From Vibrio sp. STUT-A11 (GTDB lineage Bacteria; Pseudomonadota; Gammaproteobacteria; Enterobacterales; Vibrionaceae), in the NCBI RefSeq assembly GCF_026000435.1, contig NZ_AP026764.1, positions 496,001 to 560,000 of the forward strand: 64,000 nt of DNA. The letters run 5' to 3'. Shown here piece after piece: positions 35,054-43,333 of this stretch (positions within the stretch are counted from its first letter, which is position 1; each line of letters starts with the position of its first letter). The position numbers and the translations under genes are program-made. The notes under the pieces were generated by a model that was given only the letters and a program-made list of their open reading frames with translations, did not search any database and had not been told where the DNA came from.

Positions 35054-35947
35054 ATGGATGTAAAGGTCTTTCGAACATTTTTAGAGCTGGCAAGGGTTCG
35101 TCACTTTGGACGTGCCGCTGAGAACTTGTATATTACCCAAGCTGCAGTGAGCGCTCGCATCAAGCAACTGGAAAGTTATTTCGATACTCAATTGTTTATT
35201 CGTGATCGAAATAACATAAAGTTAACCTCTGCGGGTGAGCGTTTGATCAGTTATGCCGAGGTGATGGTCACTACTTTGCAGCAAGCCAAGCTAGAATTGT
35301 CACTCGATGATGGCAAAGCGTTGCAACTTACCTTAGGTGGTACCGCGAATATCTGGGATGCGTATCTCCAGAACTGCTTAAGTGTGGTCACTGATTCTTT
35401 CGGCGGCTATGGCTTTATGGCGGAAGTGATGGGGCGTGAAATGCTCAGTCGTAGTCTGTTGGAGCGTACTCTGGATATGGCATTTGCTTTTGACCAGATA
35501 AAAGCAGATGAGCTGAACTGTAAAAAAGTGGCTGACGTTGTGCTTGTTTTGGTGTCGACTGAACAAGATTCGCTAGATACGGTATTTGATAAAAAATACG
35601 TATACGTTGATTGGGGTACCCGTTTTGCCTCTGAACATTCCGAGCGTCACCCTAAGATCCCAGCTCCATTTTTGCGGACCTCTACCGCGCGTATTGCTCT
35701 GGATTTTATTTTAGAGAAAGGTGGAGCGGCCTACTTGCCAATATCTCTAGTAGAGCCATTTATTGCCAATGGGCAGCTCTATAAGGTGTCAGGAGTAGAA
35801 GACTGGCATCGCCCTATTTACTTGAGCTATCGCAAAGCCAGCTCGTCTGTGGACGCGATTAAGCAGGTTGAAGAGATTGTTAAGGATATCGATCCGCTTA
35901 CCGCCTACAGCTTGCAGCAAATTGGCTCGGGATTGTCTGACGAGTAA
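35054..35947 (+). CDS. hdfR: LysR-type regulator HdfR
   Basis: A 297-residue LysR protein. The ATG with AGGAG seven bases upstream gives MDVKVFRTFLELARVRHFGR, a close match to the start of E. coli HdfR. The winged helix-turn-helix is in residues 1-60 (GRAAENLYITQAAVSARIKQ), followed by a two-lobe effector domain. HdfR represses the flagellar master operon flhDC in E. coli; vibrios lack flhDC, so its targets here must differ. The divergent maoP neighbour matches the enterobacterial order. A strong terminator follows. Confidence 0.85.
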   Translation: MDVKVFRTFLELARVRHFGRAAENLYITQAAVSARIKQLESYFDTQLFIRDRNNIKLTSAGERLISYAEVMVTTLQQAKLELSLDDGKALQLTLGGTANIWDAYLQNCLSVVTDSFGGYGFMAEVMGREMLSRSLLERTLDMAFAFDQIKADELNCKKVADVVLVLVSTEQDSLDTVFDKKYVYVDWGTRFASEHSERHPKIPAPFLRTSTARIALDFILEKGGAAYLPISLVEPFIANGQLYKVSGVEDWHRPIYLSYRKASSSVDAIKQVEEIVKDIDPLTAYSLQQIGSGLSDE

Positions 35948-35980
35948 TCCATATTGGCTTTTACTGACCATCAAATAAAA

Positions 35981-36009
35981 TGCCCCTGATGCAATATCAG
36001 GGGCATTTT
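35981..36009 (+). terminator. Strong terminator after hdfR
   Basis: TGCCCCTGAT GCAAT ATCAGGGGCA followed by TTTT. Confidence 0.9.
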
Positions 36010-36036
36010 CATGAAAGTCTGGATTAAGGCAAGTCT

Positions 36037-36225
36037 TATACCATTAACCTGGAAAATTAACTGGTCAAGAAACAGGGTTCGATAAACAAACCTTATTTGC
36101 CATGGATGGCAAATCGAAGCCCCATGGATGCGTTCTTATAAACATACGGTGCGTGTTTGTGTTCGATGCCTGTTTTCTGGTTCTCTATCATTAAGCATGA
36201 CCATTTTCTTACTTAGGTTTGTATT
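36037..36225 (-). repeat. Dispersed intergenic repeat, copy B (long form)
   Basis: This is the inverted counterpart of the repeat at 5080-5236. Shared blocks include AATTAACTGGTCA, GTTCGATAAACAAAC, TTGCCATGGATGGCAAATCG and GTTCTCTATCATTAAG. One end reads TATACCATTAACC; the other end runs into the last two bases of the doxX stop codon. It contains about 40 bp absent from copy A (36137-36170 region). Confidence 0.8.
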
Positions 36226-36667
36226 AAGCAAGCTTCTTGCGTAATACGTTATCCAGAGCGACTTTACCTGCGCCCGATAGCACGAGCGAAACACTTGCCG
36301 CCAATAGCGCTAATCCAAATTCGTAACCGTTATTTGCCAGGAACAAACCATTTTCGAAGTGAACCGAGAAAATAGCGATCAGCATAGTAAAAGAAAGGAC
36401 GGTCGCTGCTGGTCGAGTGAGTAAACCTAACAGAATAAACAAACCACCAAAGAACTCACCACTGCCCGCTAGGAAAGCCATTAAAACGCCAGGGCCTAAG
36501 CCGATCGATGCCATCCATTGACCAGTACCTTCCAGCCCGTAACCGCCGAACCAGCCAAATAGCTTCTGAGAGCCGTGTGCCATAAAAATGATGCCGATAG
36601 GAATGCGAAGTGCCAGTGTGCTGAAACCTGCGTTTGATGCTGTGATTTTTTGTAGTAGTGCTTTCAT
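36224..36667 (-). CDS. DoxX family membrane protein
   Basis: A 147-residue membrane protein. The start with GAGGA upstream gives MKALLQKITASNAGFSTLAL; an earlier in-frame ATG is less likely. The motif GIIFMAHGSQKLFGWFGGYG near residue 25 and GSGEFFGGLFILLGLLTRPA near 68 identify the DoxX/YphA group, with four membrane helices. Members are linked to oxidative stress or redox functions in other bacteria, but the biochemical role is not settled. The repeat copy B abuts its stop codon, so the insertion took place at or next to the gene end. It is a single-gene unit. Confidence 0.85.
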   Translation of the reverse strand: MKALLQKITASNAGFSTLALRIPIGIIFMAHGSQKLFGWFGGYGLEGTGQWMASIGLGPGVLMAFLAGSGEFFGGLFILLGLLTRPAATVLSFTMLIAIFSVHFENGLFLANNGYEFGLALLAASVSLVLSGAGKVALDNVLRKKLA

Positions 36668-37014
36668 GATTCTGTCCTCATACGATGTTTTCATGAGTTG
36701 GGAGGTGTCTCCCTTGCTGTTGAGTACAGTTTAGGCTTAGTTAACACTAGAAAAAATTGGGGTGATTTGTTCTTCTACTTCAATAAATTTGAACTAAAGG
36801 TTTTTTATTAAATAATTCAGATATTTATTGGTTGGTCCTGTCTTGTTTTTTTATCTTTATTTGATGTTTTCTCTGCCACTATGTCATATTTTTCGAAGCT
36901 AGATCAAAGAGCAGTAATACGAGATAGGTGATGTTTAGGTCTAAAATAGAGCACGGGTTTGTGCTCTATTATTTTGTTGTTAAAGAAGGAGGAAGGTTTG
37001 TATGGGAACCACAA
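36668..37014. other. Intergenic region between doxX and a small gene
   Basis: About 345 AT-rich bases holding the doxX promoter region and, at 36943-36970, a hairpin that ends the minus-strand small gene. A short plus-strand open frame here has no ribosome site. Confidence 0.5.
36943..36970 (-). terminator. Terminator of the 67-residue hypothetical gene
   Basis: AATAGAGCAC GGGTTT GTGCTCTATT with T-rich flanks on both sides, 45 bp after the small gene's stop on the minus strand. Confidence 0.7.
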
Positions 37015-37218
37015 TTAGAGATTCATCAAACTTTCAAGCGACTCCTCTACATTCTTGTAGTGATAGGTTCTAATATTCCCCCCATCGGTCGTATTAATCT
37101 GAATTTCTGAAATCTCGTTGTTTGAATCTCGCTCAATTATTCCGATAGAATGATCAACGGATTTACTCGTAATAACCTTTTGGTTTCTAAGCACAATTAC
37201 GCAAGTATGTAAGTCCAT
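37015..37218 (-). CDS. Small hypothetical protein
   Basis: A 67-residue protein beginning MDLHTCVIVLRNQKVITSKS, with mixed beta-alpha character and no signal or membrane segment. AGGGA lies seven bases before the ATG and a terminator-like hairpin follows the stop, so a real gene is likely. I do not recognise the family. It has no close neighbour on the same strand: doxX is 350 bp away and alkA points the other way. The overlapping plus-strand frame lacks such signals. Confidence 0.55.
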   Translation of the reverse strand: MDLHTCVIVLRNQKVITSKSVDHSIGIIERDSNNEISEIQINTTDGGNIRTYHYKNVEESLESLMNL

Positions 37219-37496
37219 AGCAATTCCCTGTTAGCCGACGTTGTTGTAATGTTCTGGTCTTAACTTTAGTGTAGAAATACACTAACGCCAACTAATCTCA
37301 TTATTGAATTCCGAAAGTGGCTAACCTTCAGTAAACACCTCGTTTTACAATGCACATACAGCCCAACTCGTTAGAATCGTGCAGGCAAGGATAGGCTCAT
37401 GCTTATCCACCCCTATACATCTTAGACGTTTGAGAGGTATCAGAAAGCACGTATGACGCGTGATAGTTGTTTTGACGACCGAAGGAGTTAGAAAAA

Positions 37497-38279
37497 ATGG
37501 TAACGAATCGGATTGAATTACCTTTTCGTGGTGATTTTAACTGGCAGCATATGTTGAATTTTTATCGCTTGAGGGCAATCAAAGGGGTGGAAGCGCTGAC
37601 AGAAGCCAGCTATAGCCGTACGGTTTGTATCACAGGGAGTAAAGCGTGGTTTAAAGTAACAAAAGGTGAAAACCATCTAGAACTGGATTTCGAAATTGAA
37701 GACGTAGCAAAACTGCATACGCTGGTTACCCACGCTCGTCGAATGCTTGATCTAGACGCAGATATTTGCTCGATAGAGCGGCATCTCAACTATGTTGCCC
37801 CGGGGCTTGTGAAGCGCCAAGGGATTCGTATTCCTGGCGTATGGAACACATGGGAAGCTGGTGTTCGGGCAATTTTAGGCCAGCAAGTTTCGGTTAAAGC
37901 GGCGATTGGTCAACTGAACCTGCTGGTAGAAAAACTCAGTGTAGAAGGAGAAGCTCGTTGCTTTCCTGAGCCCATTGACGTCGTGAATGCGGATGTGAGT
38001 TTTTTACGCATGCCTCAAAGTCGTAAGAATACGTTAGTGACCTTTGCACAGTTTATGTTGGATAATCCGCAAGCGGAACCGCAGCAATGGTTAGAAGTAA
38101 AAGGCATTGGCCCCTGGACGGTGAGTTATGCCCGTCTTCGGGGAGAGTCTCAACCTGACTGTTTTTTGCACAACGACCTGGTTGTTAAAAAGGCCATGCA
38201 GCGCTACCCGTCACTCAATACTCATACGGCTTCTCCTTGGGGTAGTTATGCAACTTTTCATTTATGGGATCAATCATGA
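37497..38279 (+). CDS. alkA: DNA-3-methyladenine glycosylase II (AlkA-like)
   Basis: A 260-residue DNA repair glycosylase. The N-terminal AlkA_N region (LPFRGDFNWQHMLNFYRLRA) is followed by an HhH-GPD domain, with WEAGVRAILGQQVSVKAAIG near residue 120 and the hairpin VKGIGPWTVSYARLRG near 201, ending in the catalytic Asp context CFLHNDLVVKKAM. It removes alkylated bases such as 3-methyladenine. E. coli AlkA is 282 residues; many relatives are fused to an Ada regulator, but here no Ada domain is present. The stop overlaps the ogt start (ATGA), so the two repair genes are coupled. Confidence 0.9.
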   Translation: MVTNRIELPFRGDFNWQHMLNFYRLRAIKGVEALTEASYSRTVCITGSKAWFKVTKGENHLELDFEIEDVAKLHTLVTHARRMLDLDADICSIERHLNYVAPGLVKRQGIRIPGVWNTWEAGVRAILGQQVSVKAAIGQLNLLVEKLSVEGEARCFPEPIDVVNADVSFLRMPQSRKNTLVTFAQFMLDNPQAEPQQWLEVKGIGPWTVSYARLRGESQPDCFLHNDLVVKKAMQRYPSLNTHTASPWGSYATFHLWDQS

Positions 38280-38758
38280 AAACCAACTATACCGAAATGC
38301 CCAGCCCTTTAGGCACCGTGACCATACAGGCCAACTCTGATGGCCTGCTTGGTATTTGGTTTGAAACCTGTACGACAAAACCGGATGATTTGGGTGAGCG
38401 CAACGATCATCATCCTGTCCTCAATCAGACGGTTGTTCAGTTAGGAGAGTACTTTTCTGGGATAAGGAATGAATTTGATCTGCCCCTAGCTACAATAGGG
38501 ACGGACTTCCAAAACCAGGTTTGGCGTACACTGACAACCATTCCCTACGGAGAGACGTGGAGCTATCAACAGCTTGCGGATGCAATAGGTAACCCAAAAG
38601 CCGTGCGTGCCGTGGGTATGGCCAATGGCAAAAATCCCATTTCTATCGTTGTTCCCTGCCATCGTGTTCTCGGCAAAAGTGGCAAGTTGACTGGCTATGC
38701 TGGTGGTGTTGAACGTAAGCAACAATTATTGGCTTTGGAGCAGGGTAAACCACTGTAA
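38276..38758 (+). CDS. ogt: Methylated-DNA-protein cysteine methyltransferase (Ogt type)
   Basis: A 160-residue suicide repair protein. The ATG overlapping the alkA stop (ATGA) gives MKTNYTEMPSPLGTVTIQAN. The helix-turn-helix text IPYGETWSYQQLADAIGNPK is followed by the active-site PCHRV near residue 126, which accepts the methyl group from O6-methylguanine. The tail GYAGGVERKQQLLALE is typical. With alkA it makes a two-gene alkylation-repair operon lacking the Ada sensor, so control may be constitutive or by an unlinked Ada. A terminator follows. Confidence 0.93.
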   Translation: MKTNYTEMPSPLGTVTIQANSDGLLGIWFETCTTKPDDLGERNDHHPVLNQTVVQLGEYFSGIRNEFDLPLATIGTDFQNQVWRTLTTIPYGETWSYQQLADAIGNPKAVRAVGMANGKNPISIVVPCHRVLGKSGKLTGYAGGVERKQQLLALEQGKPL

Positions 38759-38797
38759 TTGGTATAACTTCACCCACTTTCATTGAGATTACAATAT

Positions 38798-38829
38798 AAA
38801 AAGCCCCGAGACTTGGCTCGAGGCTTTTA
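38798..38829. terminator. Bidirectional terminator between ogt and yitT
   Basis: AAAGCC-CCGAG ACTTGG CTCG-AGGCTTT with A- and T-rich flanks between two converging genes. Confidence 0.8.
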
Positions 38830-38854
38830 TATTTGTTCAGGGATTATCTGGCGA

Positions 38855-39463
38855 TTATGCTTCCTGAGGCTTGGGTTGATAACGGCCAGGTTTGTGATTC
38901 ATGGCAAGGATCAGGTTGATAATCACAGCCCCCATGACGGATAGAGCGATGATGTAAACATCGACGATAAACAGTGACATGACGACGATAGCACAATCTA
39001 ACGCCATCTGTACTTTACCCGCCCGGATACCGAAACGCTCCTGGAGAAACAGTGCCAGAATGTTAAAGCCACCAAGACTCATCTTATGGCGAAAGATGAC
39101 CAGCATGCCCATCCCGATTAAACCACCCCCTAAAAGAGCAGCATACACCATATCGATTCTGGAAATTTCAATAACATGATGCAGGTGGTCTACCGCGAAA
39201 GAGACAATTGTCACTGCAATAAATGTATTGATGGAAAAACGCCAGCCCATACGGGTTACCGACAGAATGTAAAACGGTAGGTTAAGAGCAAAAAAGATTT
39301 GACCAAAACTGTAATCACTCACTTTGGTGAGAAATATCGCTAAACCAGCCGTACCGCCAGTCAGTAGCCCGACTTTACTGAAAATAATAACCCCCAGCGA
39401 CACCAACGCACTGCCAAGCGTCAGAGCCAAGAGGTTTTCTCTAAGACTATGATCTTTATCCAT
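38855..39463 (-). CDS. YitT family membrane protein
   Basis: A 202-residue inner-membrane protein with about five helices. The text GLLTGGTAGLAIFLTKVSDY near residue 31 and LGGGLIGMGMLVIFRHKMSLGG near 110 are the glycine-rich repeats of the YitT/DUF161 family. The function of this family is unknown. It is a single gene facing ogt with a shared terminator. It is shorter than Bacillus YitT because it lacks the C-terminal DUF2179 domain, as is usual in gammaproteobacteria. Confidence 0.85.
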   Translation of the reverse strand: MDKDHSLRENLLALTLGSALVSLGVIIFSKVGLLTGGTAGLAIFLTKVSDYSFGQIFFALNLPFYILSVTRMGWRFSINTFIAVTIVSFAVDHLHHVIEISRIDMVYAALLGGGLIGMGMLVIFRHKMSLGGFNILALFLQERFGIRAGKVQMALDCAIVVMSLFIVDVYIIALSVMGAVIINLILAMNHKPGRYQPKPQEA

Positions 39464-39811
39464 AAAAGTTTTTCCTTGGTTTAAACCCTTCCTGCTACAC
39501 GAGTAGCCTGGTTTGGGATGCGGTCGCCAAAATGGCCACCAAAATTATTTAATGTAATTGACAGAACCAGATGACTGTAATGCTGAAGAACAAGCTGGGG
39601 CGGTTGGCAATACTACCGGAAAACAACACTATCCTGAGTAAGCGTTTCTGCCTCATTGTCACTGAACCAACATAAGTCTTGGTTACTTGCGCATAAAATG
39701 TCTTGAAAAGTGACCAATGTCGAGTTTTCAACAAGCATTGAACTTTTGTTAATCTGTTTAACATAATGTACACGCTGTAAAGTTGAGCGATTAAAGACCG
39801 GAGGAAAAGTC
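39464..39811. other. Intergenic region between yitT and the GFA gene
   Basis: About 350 bp holding the two divergent promoter regions. Short open frames on the minus strand have no ribosome site or family similarity. Nothing else was recognised. Confidence 0.4.
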
Positions 39812-40207
39812 ATGATAAAGCGAGTAGGATCCACTGAAATTAAACCTTTGCACCGGCTGACCTGTCATTGTGGAGCCGTGGAATTAGAGCTTTCACTGCC
39901 TGATGGTATTGAAAAGCCAAGACGATGTGATTGTTCGATGTGCCGCCGTCGTGGCGCTATCGTAGCTTCAGTACCCTTGAAAGGAATTCGAATAGTTAAA
40001 GGCGAGGAAAAACTTAAGCTTTATCAGTTTAATACTCATACGGCAAAGCACTACTTTTGTAGTGAGTGTGGTATTTATACCCACCATCAACGTCGCTCAG
40101 ACCCGACTGAATATGGCTATAATGTCGGCTGTCTAGATGGCGTTAATCCGTACGATTTAGGCGAGATTGAAGTGATGGATGGCGTTAACCACCCATCAGA
40201 CCGTTAA
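39812..40207 (+). CDS. GFA family zinc-binding protein
   Basis: A 131-residue protein of the GFA/CENP-V family. The zinc ligands are in CHCGAVELEL near residue 19, CDCSMCRRRGA near 40 and CSECGIYTHHQ near 86. The family is named for glutathione-dependent formaldehyde-activating enzyme, although the catalytic role has been questioned. The window also holds adhC and fghA, but 13 kb away, so no operon link exists. GGAGG precedes the ATG. It converges with nhaD, with only 6 bp between the stops. Confidence 0.85.
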   Translation: MIKRVGSTEIKPLHRLTCHCGAVELELSLPDGIEKPRRCDCSMCRRRGAIVASVPLKGIRIVKGEEKLKLYQFNTHTAKHYFCSECGIYTHHQRRSDPTEYGYNVGCLDGVNPYDLGEIEVMDGVNHPSDR

Positions 40208-40213
40208 ACGGGG

Positions 40214-41650
40214 TCAGCTAAATAGACTGCCGTTCATCCATAAGTGTGCGGCAATGCTGGCAGCGTAGCCCAAAGCGATGACAGGTGCCCATTTTAGGTG
40301 GCCAAAGAAAGTGTACTGACCGCGAGCTGCCCCCATCAACGCGACGCCTGCCGCTGAGCCTATTGAAAGTAAGCTACCACCAACACCGGCGGTTAGCGTA
40401 ACCAGCAGCCAGTTACCGATAGACATATCAGGGTGCATGGTTAGCACCGCAAACATTACCGGGATGTTATCCACGATGGCAGACAGTAACCCGACCATGA
40501 CGTTAGCCCATATCGGGTTCCACTCGGTGTACATTAGATGAGAAACCAACTCCAGATAGCCAAGTAAGCTTAACCCTCCCACGCACATCACCACGCCGTA
40601 GAAGAAGAGTAAAGTATCCCACTCCGCGCGAGATACACGGTGGAAGACATCAAAGGGTACCACGGAGCCAATTCGTTTCAATGCTTGTTCGTCTCCATTG
40701 GCGATGGCGATGGCGGTTTTTTTTGCTAAAGATTGTTTGAGTGTTCGGCGTAGGAAATAGCCAAAAAATTGCAAGTAAGCTAAGCCCATCATCATGCCTA
40801 TAACGGGCGGGAAGTGGAGTACCGCATGGAAAGAGACGGCTGTGGCAATAGTCAGAATGAATAGCAGCACAATACGCCGTGCGCCGCGCTTGAGCTCCAC
40901 ATGCTCATGTTTGGTATTTGGTCTGGTGTTTGGCACGAACAGTGACATCAGAAAAGCAGGAACCAAGTAGTTGACCAGAGAAGGGACAAATAGAGGGACA
41001 AATTCAGCAAAGTTTACATGACCAGCCTGCCAGACCATTAAGGTCGTGATATCGCCAAAAGGGCTGAATGCACCGCCAGCATTGGCTGCGATGACAATAT
41101 TGATGCAGGCCAGGTTGACGAATTTCGGGTTGTCGCCTGACACTTTCATCACGACGGCGCACATCAACAGTGCCGTTGTTAAGTTGTCCGCGATGGGAGA
41201 AATAATGAACGCAAGGAAGCCTGTCAGCCAAAACAATTTTTTAAAGCAGAAACCTCTACCCACCATCCATGCTTGTAAGGCATCAAAGAGTCTTCGCTCT
41301 TCCATTGCGTTGATGTAAGTCATCGCCACTAAAAGAAACAGCAGTAATTCTGCGTACTCAAGCAAGTTGTGCTCTAACGCTGCCTTAGCAACATCCTGTT
41401 GGTTGTGTTGCGTGAAGGTATATCCGATTAGAATCCAAATTAACCCGGCTGCGAGCAGTACCGGTTTGGATTTTCTCATCTTGAGATACTCTTCCAGCAT
41501 AACCAGAGCGTAAGCAATAGAAAACAGAACCAGAGCGGTATAGCCAACGGTGGAATTGACTAAGTTGAGATCATTGGTTACCGCTGCCAAGCTGGAGCTT
41601 GAGAATAACAAACAGCAGAAAGCCACAATTGGGTAAATTGGCATAGACAT
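40214..41650 (-). CDS. nhaD: Sodium/proton antiporter NhaD
   Basis: A 478-residue antiporter with about twelve to thirteen membrane helices. The text SPIADNLTTALLMCAVVMKV near residue 150 and ANAGGAFSPFGDITTLMVW near 188 hold the family's polar residues in the membrane, and VDNIPVMFAVLTMHP near 395 is its second-half counterpart. NhaD exports Na+ or Li+ in exchange for protons and is typical of halophilic vibrios. A signal-like first helix is present. A candidate small membrane protein is encoded just upstream on the same strand and might be cotranscribed. Confidence 0.92.
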   Translation of the reverse strand: MSMPIYPIVAFCCLLFSSSSLAAVTNDLNLVNSTVGYTALVLFSIAYALVMLEEYLKMRKSKPVLLAAGLIWILIGYTFTQHNQQDVAKAALEHNLLEYAELLLFLLVAMTYINAMEERRLFDALQAWMVGRGFCFKKLFWLTGFLAFIISPIADNLTTALLMCAVVMKVSGDNPKFVNLACINIVIAANAGGAFSPFGDITTLMVWQAGHVNFAEFVPLFVPSLVNYLVPAFLMSLFVPNTRPNTKHEHVELKRGARRIVLLFILTIATAVSFHAVLHFPPVIGMMMGLAYLQFFGYFLRRTLKQSLAKKTAIAIANGDEQALKRIGSVVPFDVFHRVSRAEWDTLLFFYGVVMCVGGLSLLGYLELVSHLMYTEWNPIWANVMVGLLSAIVDNIPVMFAVLTMHPDMSIGNWLLVTLTAGVGGSLLSIGSAAGVALMGAARGQYTFFGHLKWAPVIALGYAASIAAHLWMNGSLFS

Positions 41651-41744
41651 TTCTCCCTTGTCTTGTTGGAGAAATAGTAGCCATAAATTAAGGGGTTAGT
41701 TGTGAGAAAGCTCGAATTAACGGTAGGAACCGGGCATTATGCCA

Positions 41745-41861
41745 CTATTTTCTTAGTGACACGATACCCGCTACGCAACATAAAATGGCTGCGGCATACA
41801 AACCGTAAGTCAGCCAATGGCTTATTTCTAAAAAAGGAGTCAATCCTTGAGATGCCCACAT
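41745..41861 (-). CDS. Candidate 38-residue membrane protein upstream of nhaD
   Basis: An ATG-to-TAG frame of 38 codons on the nhaD strand, with GGAGG four bases before the ATG. It encodes MWASQGLTPFLEISHWLTYG followed by a hydrophobic run that includes two adjacent cysteines (AAAILCCVAGIVSL) and a basic end (RK). The ribosome site and the membrane-helix composition argue for a real small gene. It lies 94 bp ahead of nhaD, so a shared transcript is possible. No family is recognised. Confidence 0.5.
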   Translation of the reverse strand: MWASQGLTPFLEISHWLTYGLYAAAILCCVAGIVSLRK

Positions 41862-42055
41862 ACAGCCTCCGTTAAATGAGCAATGTTGTATTCTTCGGGC
41901 CAATCTAAAGGAAATGTACGATGTTTTTTGTGAGTATCGACAAAATTATTGAGGCTCATAGAGCTCAATTTTAGTCAGTGAGAGCTCTCTCTCATTTTTG
42001 TTTGGCTTGCTCCAACACATTTTTCAGAGCGAGCTATGACTCATATTTAATTGAT

Positions 42056-43081
42056 TTATCTCAGTAATAGTTTTCTTAGTGGTGAAGCATCAATACCTTT
42101 GACTAACAGTAATGTAGCGATGATGGTGGTTGAGTAAATAAACACATCTTTAGCTAAATCTTGCAGTCCGAGAATACCTGCCACATTCATCATCACAATT
42201 ATCATCAGTAGGTGGCTAACGTAGATACCTAAAATGTTTGGCGACCATTTTAATACCCATGGCATGTTGCCAAAGTTGGGGCGAGCGAGTAGCCACATGA
42301 AAATACCAAGTGACCAAATAACGGTCCCAAATAAGCAATCATGGCTATTAAATACAACGTCGTGTTGCGTCAACCAATAGGCTTCTGCAAAGTGAAGCCC
42401 CATTCCGAGTATGATCATTCGCAGTGCACTATTATGTGACCAAAGCCATTGTTTCTCACGAATCAGGTAGCCAAGCACAACCAGTAAGCTACTAAAGAAA
42501 GGGCCATTACGAGTGAAAAAGGGAGAGGGCAGTTCAGTTAAGGTAGAATAGCTCCCTGCTAGAGCGCCATACACGTAAAGCAACAATGCGATAGGTAGCA
42601 GCAGTTGCGGCAGTCTGACTCTGACTAAACAAGCGATAAGCGCTACGGCCATAACGAGTGCTGGCAGGAACCATAAATGTACCAGTCCTCCTTCGAGTAA
42701 AGAGTTAATCGGGGATTGCATCAAATAGCCCCAGTAACCTTGTCGTTCTGCTAAGTAACCAGCGTTAGAGACCGTCTGCCATTGGAACGGCACCAATAAA
42801 CAAATTACACTCCACACAACCCATATTCTGATTAACGGTTTTGAATAACGTTTGACTGTTCCGATTGGATTAGTGCTGAGCTTCGGCTGAATCAAGTAGC
42901 CCGAAATAAGGAAAAACAAAGGAACCGCAAACCGTGACATCTGATTAAGAATGTAACCGACCCACGGCACGTCATCCCAGAGCCAGTAACTGAGTGCCAT
43001 CTGGCAGTGAAGGCCAACGATAGCTAGCATGGCAATGATTCTGGCAAATTCTAAGCTCGCTATCTTTTTGTTTGTTCCCAT
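42056..43081 (-). CDS. Acyltransferase family 3 membrane protein
   Basis: A 341-residue integral membrane protein. The ATG with AGGGA upstream gives MGTNKKIASLEFARIIAMLA. The family's first-helix text LEFARIIAMLAIVGLHCQMA carries the conserved His, and FAVPLFFLISGYLIQPKLS near residue 68 is the second landmark. About ten helices follow. Such enzymes (OafA/NodX/WecH type) acetylate or otherwise acylate surface sugars. No polysaccharide genes are adjacent, so the target is unknown. It is a single-gene unit divergent from the TetR gene. Confidence 0.85.
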   Translation of the reverse strand: MGTNKKIASLEFARIIAMLAIVGLHCQMALSYWLWDDVPWVGYILNQMSRFAVPLFFLISGYLIQPKLSTNPIGTVKRYSKPLIRIWVVWSVICLLVPFQWQTVSNAGYLAERQGYWGYLMQSPINSLLEGGLVHLWFLPALVMAVALIACLVRVRLPQLLLPIALLLYVYGALAGSYSTLTELPSPFFTRNGPFFSSLLVVLGYLIREKQWLWSHNSALRMIILGMGLHFAEAYWLTQHDVVFNSHDCLFGTVIWSLGIFMWLLARPNFGNMPWVLKWSPNILGIYVSHLLMIIVMMNVAGILGLQDLAKDVFIYSTTIIATLLLVKGIDASPLRKLLLR

Positions 43082-43307
43082 AACTGGTTTCCCTGAAGAA
43101 AAATTATGCAGCGAAAGTAACAGTTTGCACACAACGATGTGTGTAAGGAGATCAATTCATCCAGTCTCCGTGACAGGTCAATATCTTAAATTCCGACCCA
43201 TCTCAAACTTCTTATCTCATTCGTAGTTTGAAGTGACTAATACCCCCTAACCTCTCAACTGGACTATCCGGCAATTGGTTAGACCAGAAGATGAAAACTT
43301 GCATAAA

Positions 43308-43321
43308 AGCACGACCGTGCT
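43308..43321. promoter_or_regulatory. TetR operator, copy 1 (autoregulatory)
   Basis: AGCACG AC CGTGCT is an inverted repeat 12 bp before the tetR start. The same core recurs at 44010, before the hydrolase gene. Confidence 0.65.
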
Positions 43322-43333
43322 AAAAATACCGTT

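Noticed and set aside
39549..39773. 74-codon minus-strand frame between yitT and the GFA gene
   Set aside because: No ribosome site, no convincing composition, and a competing overlapping frame of similar quality.
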